From NCBI GenBank assembly GCA_020002185.1, contig CM034532.1, positions 30,735,966 through 30,799,965 of the forward strand: 64,000 nucleotides of DNA. The letters run 5' to 3'. A program made the translations under genes and the position numbers. A model generated the notes under the pieces. The model saw only the letters and a program-made list of their open reading frames with translations. It was not told the origin of the DNA and did no database searches. Shown one piece after another: positions 52,001 to 63,071 of the stretch (the first letter of the stretch is position 1; the number at the start of each line of letters is the position of its first letter). The DNA comes from Paraescarpia echinospica. Its lineage: Eukaryota > Annelida > Polychaeta > Sabellida > Siboglinidae.

Positions 52001-52236
52001 GGTTCACTGCGCGTGCATAAATATTCATTATATGCGCGCTGCAGAATTAATCATTCACGTGGCAGCAAACTCAAAATGATTCGCGTAAACACAACTGTTT
52101 ATCGTTTGTTTGCGCAGATAACACCCAAGTTATGCATAAACATGCAAGACATAAGTAGCAGAGAATGTACTTATGGGAAATTAATACGTTTTCATACGGT
52201 ACACCTCAAATGTATATTAGCTTACAAAGAATCCCT
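49001..52236. mobile_element. 3.2-kb non-autonomous TTAA-flanked DNA transposon
   Basis: It is flanked by TTAA at 48997-49000 and 52237-52240. Its ends are AGGGATTCTTTG (49001) and CAAAGAATCCCT (ends 52236), a perfect 12-bp inverted repeat. Removing it and one TTAA makes the surrounding LINE continuous. TTAA duplications are typical of piggyBac and Kolobok superfamilies; the AGG end fits Kolobok better. The interior is AT-rich, with no transposase. Confidence 0.85.
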
Positions 52237-52617
52237 TTAACAAGAAAATACACCGTGTGATCTTTAATTAGTCTTTCTAATAATTTGCAAATCACCGATG
52301 TTAAACTCACTGGTCTATAGTTCTCAGACTTGTTTCTCGAACCTGTTTTAAATAACGGTATTATGTTTGTTTCTTTCCATTCTAAAGGAACCACTCCCTC
52401 TTCTAATGACAAGTTGAAAACTGTTACAAGTGGTATGCTAATTTGTTCTACAATTTCCGATAGTAGTTTGAGCGGAATCCCATCCACTCCATGTGATTTA
52501 TTATCCTTCATAGCTCTTATTTTCTTAGCTACCATTTCCGGGGTTACAATTAACTGTCTTAAATAGTCTGATTTCGCCCCCTTGAACTTAGCCTCTGGTA
52601 CTGGCTGTGGTGTGAAT
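52237..52617 (-). pseudogene. LINE reverse transcriptase N-terminal portion (continuation of the 47.8-49.0 kb LINE)
   Basis: On minus, KDNKSHGVDGIPLKLLSEIV, EGVVPLEWKETNIIPLFKTG and NYRPVSLTSVICKLLERLIK are the first conserved RT blocks of CR1/Jockey-type LINEs. The frame reaches the TTAA site where the 3.2-kb element interrupts it. No endonuclease domain is seen upstream; the LTR fragment at 52618 cuts it off. Confidence 0.8.
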
Positions 52618-52780
52618 TGTTAATGACCGCTCCCCTCCTCATGTAATTCAGGCCTGATCCCTGGGCGGAAGCGCGGAGTAGAAATATAGAGTTAAAATTG
52701 GAAAGCACGTATTTGTGTGAGTCTCTGTATTAATCGATGTTTAGATACGATAGAAGGGAATACACCACATTGGCGACGAG
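52618..52780 (+). repeat. 152-bp LTR with adjacent primer-binding site
   Basis: It starts TGTTAATGACC and ends TACACCACA (52769), giving TG...CA ends. It is followed at once by ttggcgacgag, a usual Ty3/gypsy primer-binding sequence, and 47 bp later by an ATG (52827, MAVMLEIASFPMFD) that looks like the first residues of gag. It is cut after about 100 bp by LINE sequence, so only the 5' corner of an LTR element remains. Confidence 0.55.
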
Positions 52781-52889
52781 TAAAACTACAAATGAACACT
52801 CATTTGAACGATAAAACTAAACGAGAATGGCAGTGATGCTGGAAATCGCAAGTTTTCCGATGTTTGATACACCAATTCTAAAAGCGAGG

Positions 52890-54290
52890 TCATGCTTAAC
52901 AAATATGTTATGTTTTTGCAAATTTTGTCGAGGTATCACCAGTAGATATCATCTACTTAGATTTTCAGAAAGCTTTCGACAAAGTACCACGTCAAAGATT
53001 ACAGCTTATACTAATGGCCCATGGCATAGGAAATAGTTTAATTAACTGGATAGACAAATGACTAATTGACAGAAGACAACGGGCAGTAGTTGATGGGGAG
53101 GCTTCAAACTGGAAATAAGTTTTGAGTGGGGTACCACAGGGATCAGTACTGGGACATAATTATTCTTAATATATATAAACGAGTTGGACGATGATATAAC
53201 AAGCAAGGTGTTGAAATTTGCGGATGATACAAACTTATTTAGAGGGATTAAACGTGATGGAGATAGACAGCATTTACAAGATGATCTTGACAGGTTGATT
53301 AAATGGTCTGAAAAATTACAAATGTTGTTCAAATTTGGGAAACGTAAATGCCTCAACACAGGACATGGGAACCGAGGTGTACAATGGGGGGGGGGGTGTT
53401 CTGTACTAAGTACTACTGTACAAGAAAAGGACTTAAGGTTAACCATTAGTGCTGATATGAAGGTTTCAGAGCAGTGCGGTATTGCCGCTTCAAAGGGAAA
53501 TCAAATTCTTGGATTAATTAGGCGAAATATAACGTATAAGGAAAAAGAACAAATAATACTGCTGTACAAAACAATAGAGTTAAGAATACCGCTCAAGACT
53601 TTGTATCAGTTTTAAACAAATTTAAATACTCTGTTTTTATTAACATATTTATTTTTTATCTTTATTTATTTATGTATCTATTTTATAAGGATGCTTTTAT
53701 CGATGAACTTTTTTCCAACATTGACACAATGCTTGTCTGAAATAAAAACATTATTATTATTATATTACAATAGCTAGGCCTCATTTAGAATATTGTATTC
53801 AAGCGTGGAGGCCATATCGCAGGAAGGACATATATATGCTAGAAAGGGTACAGAGGAGAGCAACTAAAATGATACCAAAACTGAGGGATCTTAGTTATGA
53901 AATACGCCTAAAAGAATGTGGTTTAACAACACTAGAGACCAGGAGACTGAGAGGAGATCAGATGGAAGTGTTTAAAATATTGAATGGTTATAAAAATATT
54001 GATTGAAATATTGTTTTCTCAGTTAAGAAAGATAGAAGGACCAGAGGACCTGAAGTTACATTAGTAAACGAACAGCGTAGATTAGATATCAGAAAGTTCC
54101 CATTCTCACAAAGGACTGTGAATGAATGGAACAGATTATCTCCTGATTGTGTTGGTGCTAATAGCGTGAATATGTTTAAAAATAACATCGACACATACCT
54201 TAAAAAGTACGTAGATAAAAAAGTATTGGACTCTCGATAAGCCAAAAGGCTTCCTTGTCCACCTGCCATCTAGAGTTAATTTTCTGGATG
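52890..54290 (+). mobile_element. Second copy of the same LINE, plus strand
   Basis: It carries the same RT segments in plus orientation: IIYLDFQKAF near 52950, SKVLKFADDTNLFRGIK near 53205, LIKWSEKLQMLFKFGKR, CGIAASKGNQILGLIRR. After an insertion, the C-terminal region (YCIQAWRPYRRKDIYMLERV near 53800) and the end tcgataagccaaaaggcttc near 54235 follow. Several stops break it. It lies inverted relative to the 47.8-49.0/52.2-52.6 kb copy. Confidence 0.75.
53577..53766 (+). mobile_element. Short retroposon inserted in the LINE
   Basis: About 180 bp is bounded by a 7-bp target duplication acaatag (53570-53576 and 53767-53773). It is AT-rich and ends aaataaaaacattattattattatatt. The tail type matches the LINE end at 40400-40430, suggesting it was moved by that LINE's machinery. 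Confidence 0.6.
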
Positions 54291-54574
54291 GCAATCTTGT
54301 AAAAATCTTGTTTCTGAACGAAGGAGCTGCTTCGTCTTCATCATCGTCTCGATGCTCAGTATGTTAGACGAATTCCGTTTTTGTACAATTTTAGAAGTGT
54401 TTCCGAGTTCAGTTTGTTCCACGCTGGTTTTAGGGCAACGACGACGTCCAACATAGTTCACCTACTTGAGAAAATGGTACGACTCCTGATGTATCTAGTC
54501 TCCTGGTGGCTAGGATGTACCAGTAATTTCACTTTTTAGTTCACATGGTACATATACTCCAAGCAACCAAGTGA

Positions 54575-54700
54575 ATACTACGATCCGACTTAGGTGAAGA
54601 AAAACAAAATATCTCGGAGCAAATGGACCGAGTCAGTTATTCCGAGTTAAGCGAAGATCCGACTTACAAAATCCGACTTAGACGAAGATTTTTATGGGAA
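54575..54700. repeat. CCGACTTA-type terminal repeat, right
   Basis: It contains three ccgactta/ccgacttag phrases and aaatggaccgagtcag, inverted relative to 47105-47195 (taagtcggat). Possible right end of an old pogo/Tigger-like element. Confidence 0.4.
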
Positions 54701-56311
54701 ATACATTACAAATCTACCGTTCCTCGGAATTGTACCACATGAAATGAAAAAAATCAATAAATATTTGAAAAATAATACTACGGGTTATTATCATATAGAG
54801 AATATTGAATGCTACAACAACTACTAACACAACACACCGAGCAATCACAACAGTAATCAGACACACTTACGACGTATCCCTTCATCTTGGAACGAGTGTC
54901 TTCGCGCACTTGCAATGCGAGACAAGCGTCAGCTCATAAATAGGCCTAATATGATAAGTGAGTCTAGGAAGTTGTTCCGATAGAAATTGGTGTGTCACAC
55001 AACAGCAAAACAAATAAAGTTGAGAACGTCTTCATCATGTGTACGTCATCATTAGCAAGTAAATAGGTCAGTTACATTCATTCGATATACGTATGAAGAG
55101 GGAGGCCCTTGGTTAGTTGCCTTGAACCAACCTCTCCTGTTTCGTGGAGGCGATGGAAGTCTTTCTGTTAGGCTACACAGACACTTTCTTTATATTTATA
55201 ACCAAGAACTCTAATAAAACTTGACCTTATGAAAGCTTTGAAAGGCATTCACTCTAAACGGAATTGCATAAAGCGATACACCACCAAATAGTTTGCAAAC
55301 AATGTTTAAACGGTACGTCTCAACACATGGTACTAGACAGAAAAATACCTTTCAGAGTCATCGTGTGCGTACCACACAAAAATCAATGTGTTTTTCTGTT
55401 TGTGGAGTAAGACTGTGAAATACCTTGCACTGAAGCATAACCAGCAGCAGAACCATACAGGCATTTAAACAATCTATTAGTTCCATTTTCTATGTACTAA
55501 AACTACGAAAAACACGAGTAATTCTAGCTAGACATTACAATGTGTACGCACTGTATATTATTCTTTGGAATTATAATTGATATATGTTGTAATATATTGT
55601 ATTTGTACTACACGAGACTATACTGGTTGGGGGTGAACCATATATAAGTATTACACTTCTGTTCACCCCCTTTCCACCAACACTTATGATTTCTTTGCAT
55701 TTGTGATTAGTCTATGTCATCTAGTAACACAATCCAGTGGGTGTGGACTTCACACCCACTTGCCTTTTTCAAAATACTAGATGGCCGACAAGATGGCTGC
55801 CAAAATGCTAGAAATGGCATAACTTCTGAATGAATTGTCCGAGGAAGGTGATCTTGCAGTCTAAATATAGGTTTTTGAAGTCAGGGAATCCGTTTCTGCT
55901 GTGAATTTGATGTTTCAACGTAGTCCTATGCATAATAATCCAAAACGGCTGCCGAAACGCGAACATACCTTACAATTTTCTTAACTTAGGAACCATATGA
56001 GACAGAGTGATGATGTTGGTGTCAAAATCATGTTTTTAGGATGTTCATTTAATTGTGGTATTTTGGCGATGCTTAGAAGGCAAGATCATGTCAACTAGGT
56101 CAAGGTCTAGGTAATTTGAGGTCTCGAAAACCTAAAAAATATTTTAGAATTTGAGCGATAAAGATGCAGCAAAGCAAATCAAAGCCTCTTTCATGGGGAT
56201 TTGTGGTGGTGACAAATCTATAACGTGCATCATTTGTACACATGAAGGTCAAAGTCACATGCCAAGGTGAAGGTCAAGATCATTTGTGGTCCCAGAATAT
56301 GTGATCTCTGA
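54701..56311. other. No gene seen
   Basis: AT-rich, stop-laden sequence. A short inverted repeat (gggggtgaac at 55628, gttcaccccc at 55661) is the only structure I noted. Confidence 0.6.
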
Positions 56312-56434
56312 CCCTACAACAGCGGTTCTTAACCTCTAAGTCGCGATCCAAAATTGGGTCGCCAAGCCATTTTGAATGGGTCGCCAAGAGTCTCCAATAA
56401 CTGACCAATTTGGTCTTATTTTGTTGCCCACCGT

Positions 56435-56560
56435 ACCTGATATATATGTACATATATATATATATATGTATGTATATATATATACATGATTGTATGTATA
56501 TATATATATACGTATATATATGTATATATATACACATATATATGTATATATATATACATA
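56435..56560. repeat. (TATATG/TA)n microsatellite
   Basis: Runs of atatatatgtatata inside the hAT-like element. Confidence 0.95.
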
Positions 56561-56826
56561 TGCGAAACTAACAAGTGATGCCATTTATTTGTTGCATGCT
56601 GTGTTACTGAAATATTCTGAATATATCACACAGCAATGTAATGTCACACGATATTTGGCGCAAGCTGTTCATCTCGTATGCATCTAGTGTGGACAATTCA
56701 TATTCCGTTTGTTGCCGCCGGAAATGCGCAATGGGCAAACATCGGTACCTTTTTTGTTTAACTACATATCGAAGCCTTCAAATAAATAATAAAAGAACAG
56801 TTTTACAGACAAATATCGCTTTAGTC

Positions 56827-56935
56827 CAGAGACACCACCTTAACTTCCAGGAACACCACCTTAACTGCCAGGAACACCACCTTAACTTCCAGGAACACCA
56901 CCTTAACCTCCAGGAACACCATCTTAACTATCTGA
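56827..56935. repeat. 21-bp minisatellite, five copies
   Basis: The unit caggaacaccaccttaactt repeats every 21 bp (56827-56935), encoding EHHLNFQ in one frame. It lies inside the hAT-like element. Confidence 0.9.
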
Positions 56936-57637
56936 TTGTCAGCTTCCTTACTATCACCAATAGGAAGTAGGTTAGTTTAATATTCATCAAACGAAATCTT
57001 ACGAATTTCCCGACTCCGTCCGCCATCCCTGATTTAGTTTGTAGGTGTGCCAAGTAGATATAATTCTTCACAAAATGCGATAAATCTTTTCATCATGTAC
57101 TGGCAGTAGATGAAAATCTAGAACTCCGCGATGTAGTTGCGAGAGGGGTTGCATGCAGAATAGAGAACCGCTCTATAGCCGGATCATTGCCACTTATCAT
57201 TAGGCGTGATCAGTGAAATGTTGGTTAGGCTTGATAAGTGGATTGGAAATTATATATTACTCTTTTAACCTTGGAATATCGGTCTACCGGCAGATTTTGG
57301 CACTAAAGCGGTAGGCCATGATATTAGGCCTATCCCAAAAATGATGGAAAAGGGTATTTTTTACCGCCAAAGCTGTAGATTTGGCAACACTGAAAGATAT
57401 GCATGAGATGTCCTCTTTTATTGTCAATAAACCAAAGAACGGCGTTGATTTGGTTATTTATATATGTTCCGTAAGCAGTGTTAACAAATGTTCTCATTAA
57501 TTTATAACTTATATTATGCCTATTTATTTATTATTATTTATTTTATGAAGTTAACTGTTTGAAGACAGGTTGCCAAGCAAATCCCGCGACCGGAATTTGG
57601 GTCGCAGCGAAAAAGGTTAAGAATTGCTGCTCTACAG

Positions 57638-58080
57638 TATGCGGCACCTGTCGCTGAAATGCAATTGGCAAGGAGCAACTTAAGCAGTTTGAGATCATCT
57701 GGCAAAGGGGATTTTACGGCAGTCTCTCCAAGCGCGTGGTGACCTTCGCTTCTCAGAAGAAAAAAACATTCCTGCCGGAGAGCAAAACGTTCTGGACCAG
57801 GAGGCCATCTACGCGTGAGTCATAAGTACTCTCACCCGAACTGGCACCCTACCCAGCCTCATTGTTCCATCCAGATAGGAGCATGAGAGTGGCGACCGGC
57901 AAATCAACACTCAACAAAAAACCTTGCTGAGGAAGTCGCATTCAGGACTTGTGACTCTCTGACTGCTGTGGTCGTTAATGTCTACGCTGCTGGCTGGACA
58001 TAGTCAATCTATGCCAAAAAGAGGGTCAAACTCAAACAAATTGCAATAGTAATTATGACAGTGTTTTTAGTTAATATTGT
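57638..58080. other. No gene seen
   Basis: Sequence without a supported coding region or clear repeat. Confidence 0.5.
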
Positions 58081-59439
58081 GTGTCTACAGAAAAAAGTCC
58101 ATCGGAATCGATGTGGTGGAACCATGTCATTTTTGACGACAAAGACAAGTGACCAAAAGTCGCTGCCAGTGACGTTTTGGCTTAGTGAAATGTATGGGGT
58201 AGGCGTTATTTAGGCTGTGATATATATTTACTTTGCATATTTCATAAACGTTTTGCATACCATTTGAAAGACGACGGATTAGTCTACCCAGCGATATATA
58301 ATAAGTGTATTTTTTTTAAATATTAATGTAAACAATCGTTTTTATACAAGGTGAACCCCGATTTTTAGCCGCTATGGGGAGTAGCGTTGCGATCTAACGT
58401 TGACTTATTCCATTTGCAACTGAATAAATGGATGCTCTATAGTATAATGTTTTTGGTGGATTTTCTATCCCATGGGGTCCCTGAAGCAATTCAGCTCGAT
58501 TGTCCTAGGGCATTTGTTGTCTTCAAATATCCAAAGTAGGGTCTTCATTACTGAAATACCTATTTTCTTCAACAGCTTTGCAACTGTGCATGATAATGTC
58601 ACAAAAGTGGTGTCAAAACCGATATTTTCACCGTTTTAAGATAAACACATCACCAGATTTATACAACGGCTGCTTGGTTGTCATTTCATAAAACTTTCAG
58701 ATATCGGCCACGTTGGATCTTATTACATGCTTATCTCCAATGCAATTGTTATGCACATCTCCAATGACTTTGATTCGAATCTATTGTCTATACCCTAAAT
58801 AATAATAGCACAATCAACAACAGTAAACAAATTGAATCTCGTTGTAATATTGTTGCGTAACGCAGGATAAATAGTTATCAATAAATATAGTTGATAGTAG
58901 TTGCATGCATACAAGTGTCTATTCAAATTCTCAATATAGTGCGGTGTACCATGTCTTTCCGTGCAATTTCTTTGCCAACAGTAATGTTTTGCACTAAAGT
59001 CATCTACAGTGTTTCAGTCAGCAGAAAATCTGAGGTGACAATTTTTAAAGGAATGACAGCCATTTTATAAAATGGCAGCCATTTTACAAAATTGCAGCCA
59101 TTTTACAAAATGGCCGCCAAATCACATTTTCGCATATCTTAACAAATGCGTCACCTACAACCTTAATTTTGGTGTAAAACCATGAGTTTTAGAGGTCAGG
59201 GGTTTCAAATATTTACGTTTGGCTTTCTCCGACTTTAGGGTCCGCCATTTTTAAAGATGGCGGTCGTCAAAACAAAATATGTCACACATGTCTATGTTAA
59301 TGTGAAGAATTGTGATCAGCAATTTCAAAATAATATGTTACACATGACCTTTGCTAACGTTCATATATCCGTCATTTTAAAGATGGCACACATCAAAACT
59401 AATTATCGCTATAACTAAAGACCTACATCACCTAGAGCC

Positions 59440-60345
59440 GTAATGTTAATGCCAAAAGATAGATTTTTCAGGTTCGATGATCTCAAATATATTACATACG
59501 CATCATCCCTAATTGTGAGTGGGTTACAACACCCTTCGCCAGCTGTACACGCGCAATATATGGTACATGACATATTATTGCCGTGGCAACTGCAACCGTC
59601 AGTGCGTCATGCCTTGCTCTCTGCTCAGCTTATGATATCAGTCAGACCTGGAGGATCCGAGGGTCCAATGTCAAAGCTGGGTGACCGGATAGCGTCCTTC
59701 AGCTCCCACACAAACTGTCCAAATGAGGAGGACCTTACTGATCAGCCGTTTTCCACAGCATCAAGATGTGTGTGGGAGAAAGAATGGGAAGCCAGTGCAC
59801 ATAATGGCGATTCATCCCACAGATTATGTGCAGAGGGTACATCTTCAGATAATACTGTGGAAGGCGGCTGATCAGCAAGGTCCTCCTCCTAAAGGAGGTT
59901 TTTTGGCCAACAGAGAAAACAAGCATATATTCATAAACTTACTGAGCAATGAGCTTCAGAAAGCTGGGTGCTGTTGTTTTCATGCAGAGGACGCTAAGGT
60001 AATGATCGTTAGACAGCAGAATTGACACTATCCTCATTGGTGAAGACACCGATTTGCTAGTGTTATTGTGTTACCACTTTCAACAGGAGCTATTTGGTGT
60101 ATTCTTAATGCCAGAACCTAAACAAAGTATAGCACAACAAGTAAATAACGATCTGGTGCACCAGAGCTCTAATAGAATATCTGGGCCCAGCTGTGGGCTA
60201 AGATATGATACAATAGCAACAGTTGAATAATTGGTTACTGCAGGAAACCGGGCTATTGTGTGTTTCCAATATGGCAGCATTGGCAAAAACCTTGATGGTT
60301 TGCTGTACAAACACTTCATCAAGCGCAACGTAGCACAGGGATAAA
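59440..60345 (+). pseudogene. Degenerate repeated gene with a GEDTDLLVLL motif
   Basis: Pieces in different frames: KGGFLANRENKHIFINLLSN and LQKAGCCCFHAEDAKVMIV (59890-60010), then IGEDTDLLVLLCYHFQQELF (about 60040-60100), then AGNRAIVCFQYGSIGKNLD (about 60240-60300). The acidic GEDTDLL motif is reminiscent of PIN/FEN-like nuclease cores seen in repeated genes of marine invertebrates. An internal inverted repeat (aggaccttactgatcag at 59728 and its mirror at 59868) shows further rearrangement. It is not functional. Confidence 0.35.
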
Positions 60346-60529
60346 TCTACTCCGTACTTAAATTGCTGCCCACTATCACAGCCGCAGGATCAATTCTCAG
60401 AACCAACAGTATAAAGGATACAATAAAACTCTAAAAGCCACGGACTAGAGCTGGATTATCAAATACAAGTGTCATCATCCAAAGATGACTGATCTCCCAG
60501 CAGCACCAGCCCGTATGCTGTCGGTCACC

Positions 60530-61180
60530 CGTTGTGTGGAGCAGATTGTTCGCTTATGGAAATCAGTGGGAAGATCCCCGTCCCTGGAGGGGCGGCGGTA
60601 CGCTTTCTGATGGTTGCAGGGGCCCATCCTGGATTTGCAGGCTCTGGAGCAGGTTGGGCAAAGGTTTTCTTGGCCTGAAGGTGCCTGAAACGCAGATTAT
60701 TTCCTCCGCCTACGTTTCTCCCCATCTGGTTCTCTTCTGGAATGCTCAATGTCCTGGGCAGCTCTCATTGTAGTCGCTCTCTAGTTGTTTATGTCTGCTG
60801 CTAGCTGTTCCCAACCTTTGTGGTCATGCCAGGGCGAGTTGTTTCAGCTGATCCTTCTAGTGCCTGTGGGGGCCTTCTATCGCGGTTGCTCTGACGAAGC
60901 TCATCATAAAATACAACTTATGGCATTCTGATGTCATCCATACGTGAGATGTGGCCTGCACAGCGAAGCTGTCCGAGCATCAACATGGTTTCAATGCTCC
61001 GAAGGTTTGCATTTTCAAGGACCTCTTTGTTGGATACATAGTCCCGCCAATGCAGTCCCGTGATGTACTTACTTTATGTAGAGGATCCACGCATCTGCCC
61101 CACACAGAAGGGTTGTGACGAGTGACGACGACAGCCTTGTATACTTGTATCTTTGTTGACAAATGCAGCGAGTGATTCTA
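60530..61180 (-). pseudogene. LINE C-terminal fragment
   Basis: On minus, TKIQVYKAVVVTRHNPSVWG (61100-61160), QLRCAGHISRMDDIRMP (60915-60970) and a following Arg/Pro-rich tail match the order of RTE/Jockey-type LINE C-termini (LRW-GH-RM motif). Stops and frame changes interrupt it. Confidence 0.45.
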
Positions 61181-62172
61181 CCAAACGTGGAAGCTCTCGA
61201 CGACAGCAGTGTTTGAACGTGTCATGTACCAGTAAATAACACTATATGTTAAGCAATAAAAAGGATGTACGCACACACTTCACTGCAATTTTTATAGCAT
61301 ATGGTTTTGGTGAAGATAACTGATATTGGAATAAGTACCTGAATTAAAATATCAACGAAATACAAAGCGTACTAGCATATTCTTGAAAACGTTGTTACTA
61401 TTTAGAAACAGTAGCTAAGGACATAAACTGTGTTGAAATAAACAAGTTCATGACTACATATGTAAGCAAAATTCGGTTGATCGCAAAGCTACTCCCAATG
61501 GCGGCTAAAATTCGGCTTTCAGTGTGTTTATATAATTATTTCATGTTATTACTAAATGGAATTAAACTTGATGTATATCGTTGTATTAATCTGTCCATAC
61601 CACTTCCAATGATGTACATAATATAGAATACTCAGCTTAAGTAAGTCCTTTCCCTAGATTTTACAATGACAAAAGTGACCTGCATCGACTTTCGACCACT
61701 TGTCATTATCGTCAGAAATGAAAATGTTACACCACGTGAATTTCTGTGGACTTTTTGTCTAATAATGCAAACATATAGTGCTAAATAAAACGCCACAATG
61801 ATTGCTATTACAATTTGTTTGAGGCTAAACCATAGATTGACTGGACTAGGCCAAAAAACGGGGTACATAGAAATTGCGATAATTTGTAAATGTGTTTAGA
61901 ATACGATTCTGACGTTATTATCCACTGCAAAGACAGTTATTATGAATGATTAAACAGCTAAATGCATTACCTTTCCAATGATATACATGATCTTTTTAGT
62001 ATTCTCACAGAAAATAAGTTATACAACATGTATTACGTGTATCCCCCTAAATTTCAGTGAGACCTACGACCACTTGGCAATATGCGAAAATGACATTGTT
62101 CCACCAAGTGGCTATGTATACTGGAGGCCTGGAACCATAGCACAAAATGTATGTCGATTTGTATATCAGTAC
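61181..62172. other. No gene seen up to the second Polinton
   Basis: AT-rich sequence, with only the repeat end noted above. Confidence 0.5.
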
Positions 62173-62506
62173 AGTAGTATAGAGGACATTTACGGCCCCG
62201 TGCACGTCACCTTTGGTGACCTATGGTCAAAACTTTACTAATAAAAAACGTTTTAATGACCCCTAAACGTTTTCGGCAACCTACTTATAAAAAAAGATCA
62301 AAGGCTTTTTTGACACTAAACGTTTTCGGCAACCTACTTATAAAAAACGTGATTGATTACCCCCTCTAAGTACATTTGAACTGCCACCTAGCGGTGAGTG
62401 TAGAGACAATTTTTTCCCTACCGACGAACACCGTACCTAGGGCGTGCTGACGTAAGCACTATATGACGCGACTATATAACCACGATTAAACCACTGTGTG
62501 CAGACT
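62173..62506. repeat. TIR of the second Polinton
   Basis: It aligns with 10247-10594 with many substitutions and a different outermost 50 bp after the first 13. Sub-repeats read ttcggcaacctacttat here against ttcgggaacctacttat in the first element. Confidence 0.85.
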
Positions 62507-62760
62507 CCCCCCAAAACCACTGTGTGCAGTTTCCCCCCGTCAGCCCTATGTGAATGTCCCACTGTACCCTATGTTTACAGCAGTGCTGACATAAGCAATA
62601 TATGGCGCAACTATGTAACCGCGATAAAACCACTGTGTGCAGACTCCCCCCGTCAGCCCTATGTGAATGCCCCACTGTACCCTATGTTTACAGCAGTGAC
62701 ATAAGCAATATATGACGCAACTATATAACCGCGATAAAACCACTGTGTACAGTTTTCCCC
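62440..62760 (+). promoter_or_regulatory. Tandemly repeated promoter-like block (three copies)
   Basis: Copies at about 62446, 62587 and 62697 carry gctgac(g/a)taagca or gtgacataagca, then tatataacc or tatgtaacc, then cgataaaaccactgtg. Between them lies cgtcagccctatgtgaatg and cactgtaccctatgttta. The first Polinton has a single copy per TIR. Repetition of the CRE-like and TATA-like pair suggests a promoter array. Confidence 0.45.
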
Positions 62761-62781
62761 CGTCAGCCCTATGTGAATGCC

Positions 62782-62850
62782 CCACTGTACCCTATGTTGA
62801 CAGCAGCGATAAGCGCTGCTGCTGCTGGAGTGGACTATGACCCCGACATG
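62782..62850 (+). ncRNA. Subterminal hairpin, second element
   Basis: The sequence cagcagcgataagcgctgctg is a perfect 8-bp stem with a 5-nt loop, inside an outer cccact/agtgg pairing. The first element has the same fold with base changes. It may be a packaging/replication signal or an RNA. Confidence 0.4.
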
Positions 62851-63071
62851 ACAGCATAGCTGGCTAGGGCTGTGCGTTCTAGTGCTCAGATTAAAACGAA
62901 ACCACTGCGTTTAAATAAATAAATACATCTAGTAGTGAATTTTAAATCGGAACCAAGACATAAATACGCTAACGTACAGCGTATAGATTGGTGACACTGT
63001 ACGTAGGGTGTGTATGCACTAGATACAGACGAGTGGAAACGTAAGTAGAAGAGAGAATATTTATTTATGCG

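Larger units (their letters stand above)
56320..57629. mobile_element. hAT-like non-autonomous element (1.3 kb)
   Basis: The ends CAGCGGTTCTTAACC (56320) and GGTTAAGAATTGCTG (ends 57629) are inverted with two mismatches, followed inward by gggtcgcc / gggtcgc. The 8-bp flanks ccctacaa (56312) and ctctacag (57630) match at 6 of 8, as for an old hAT duplication. CAG...CTG ends with a ttcttaacc/gggtcgc motif are typical of animal hAT MITEs. No transposase domain was found. Confidence 0.7.
58090..61760. repeat. Diverged inverted repeat ends (58090-58180 and 61640-61760)
   Basis: The phrase gacaagtgaccaaaagtcg near 58145 matches the inverted cgactttcgaccacttgtc near 61686. Similarity extends about 100 bp at roughly 70%. 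A third, weaker direct relative is at 62050-62115. They may be the ends of an old 3.6-kb element; the interior holds unrelated debris. Confidence 0.4.

Noticed and set aside
59443..59871. 142-codon ORF as intact gene
   Set aside because: Conserved pieces downstream lie in other frames and an inverted repeat runs through it; treated as part of a degenerate repeat.
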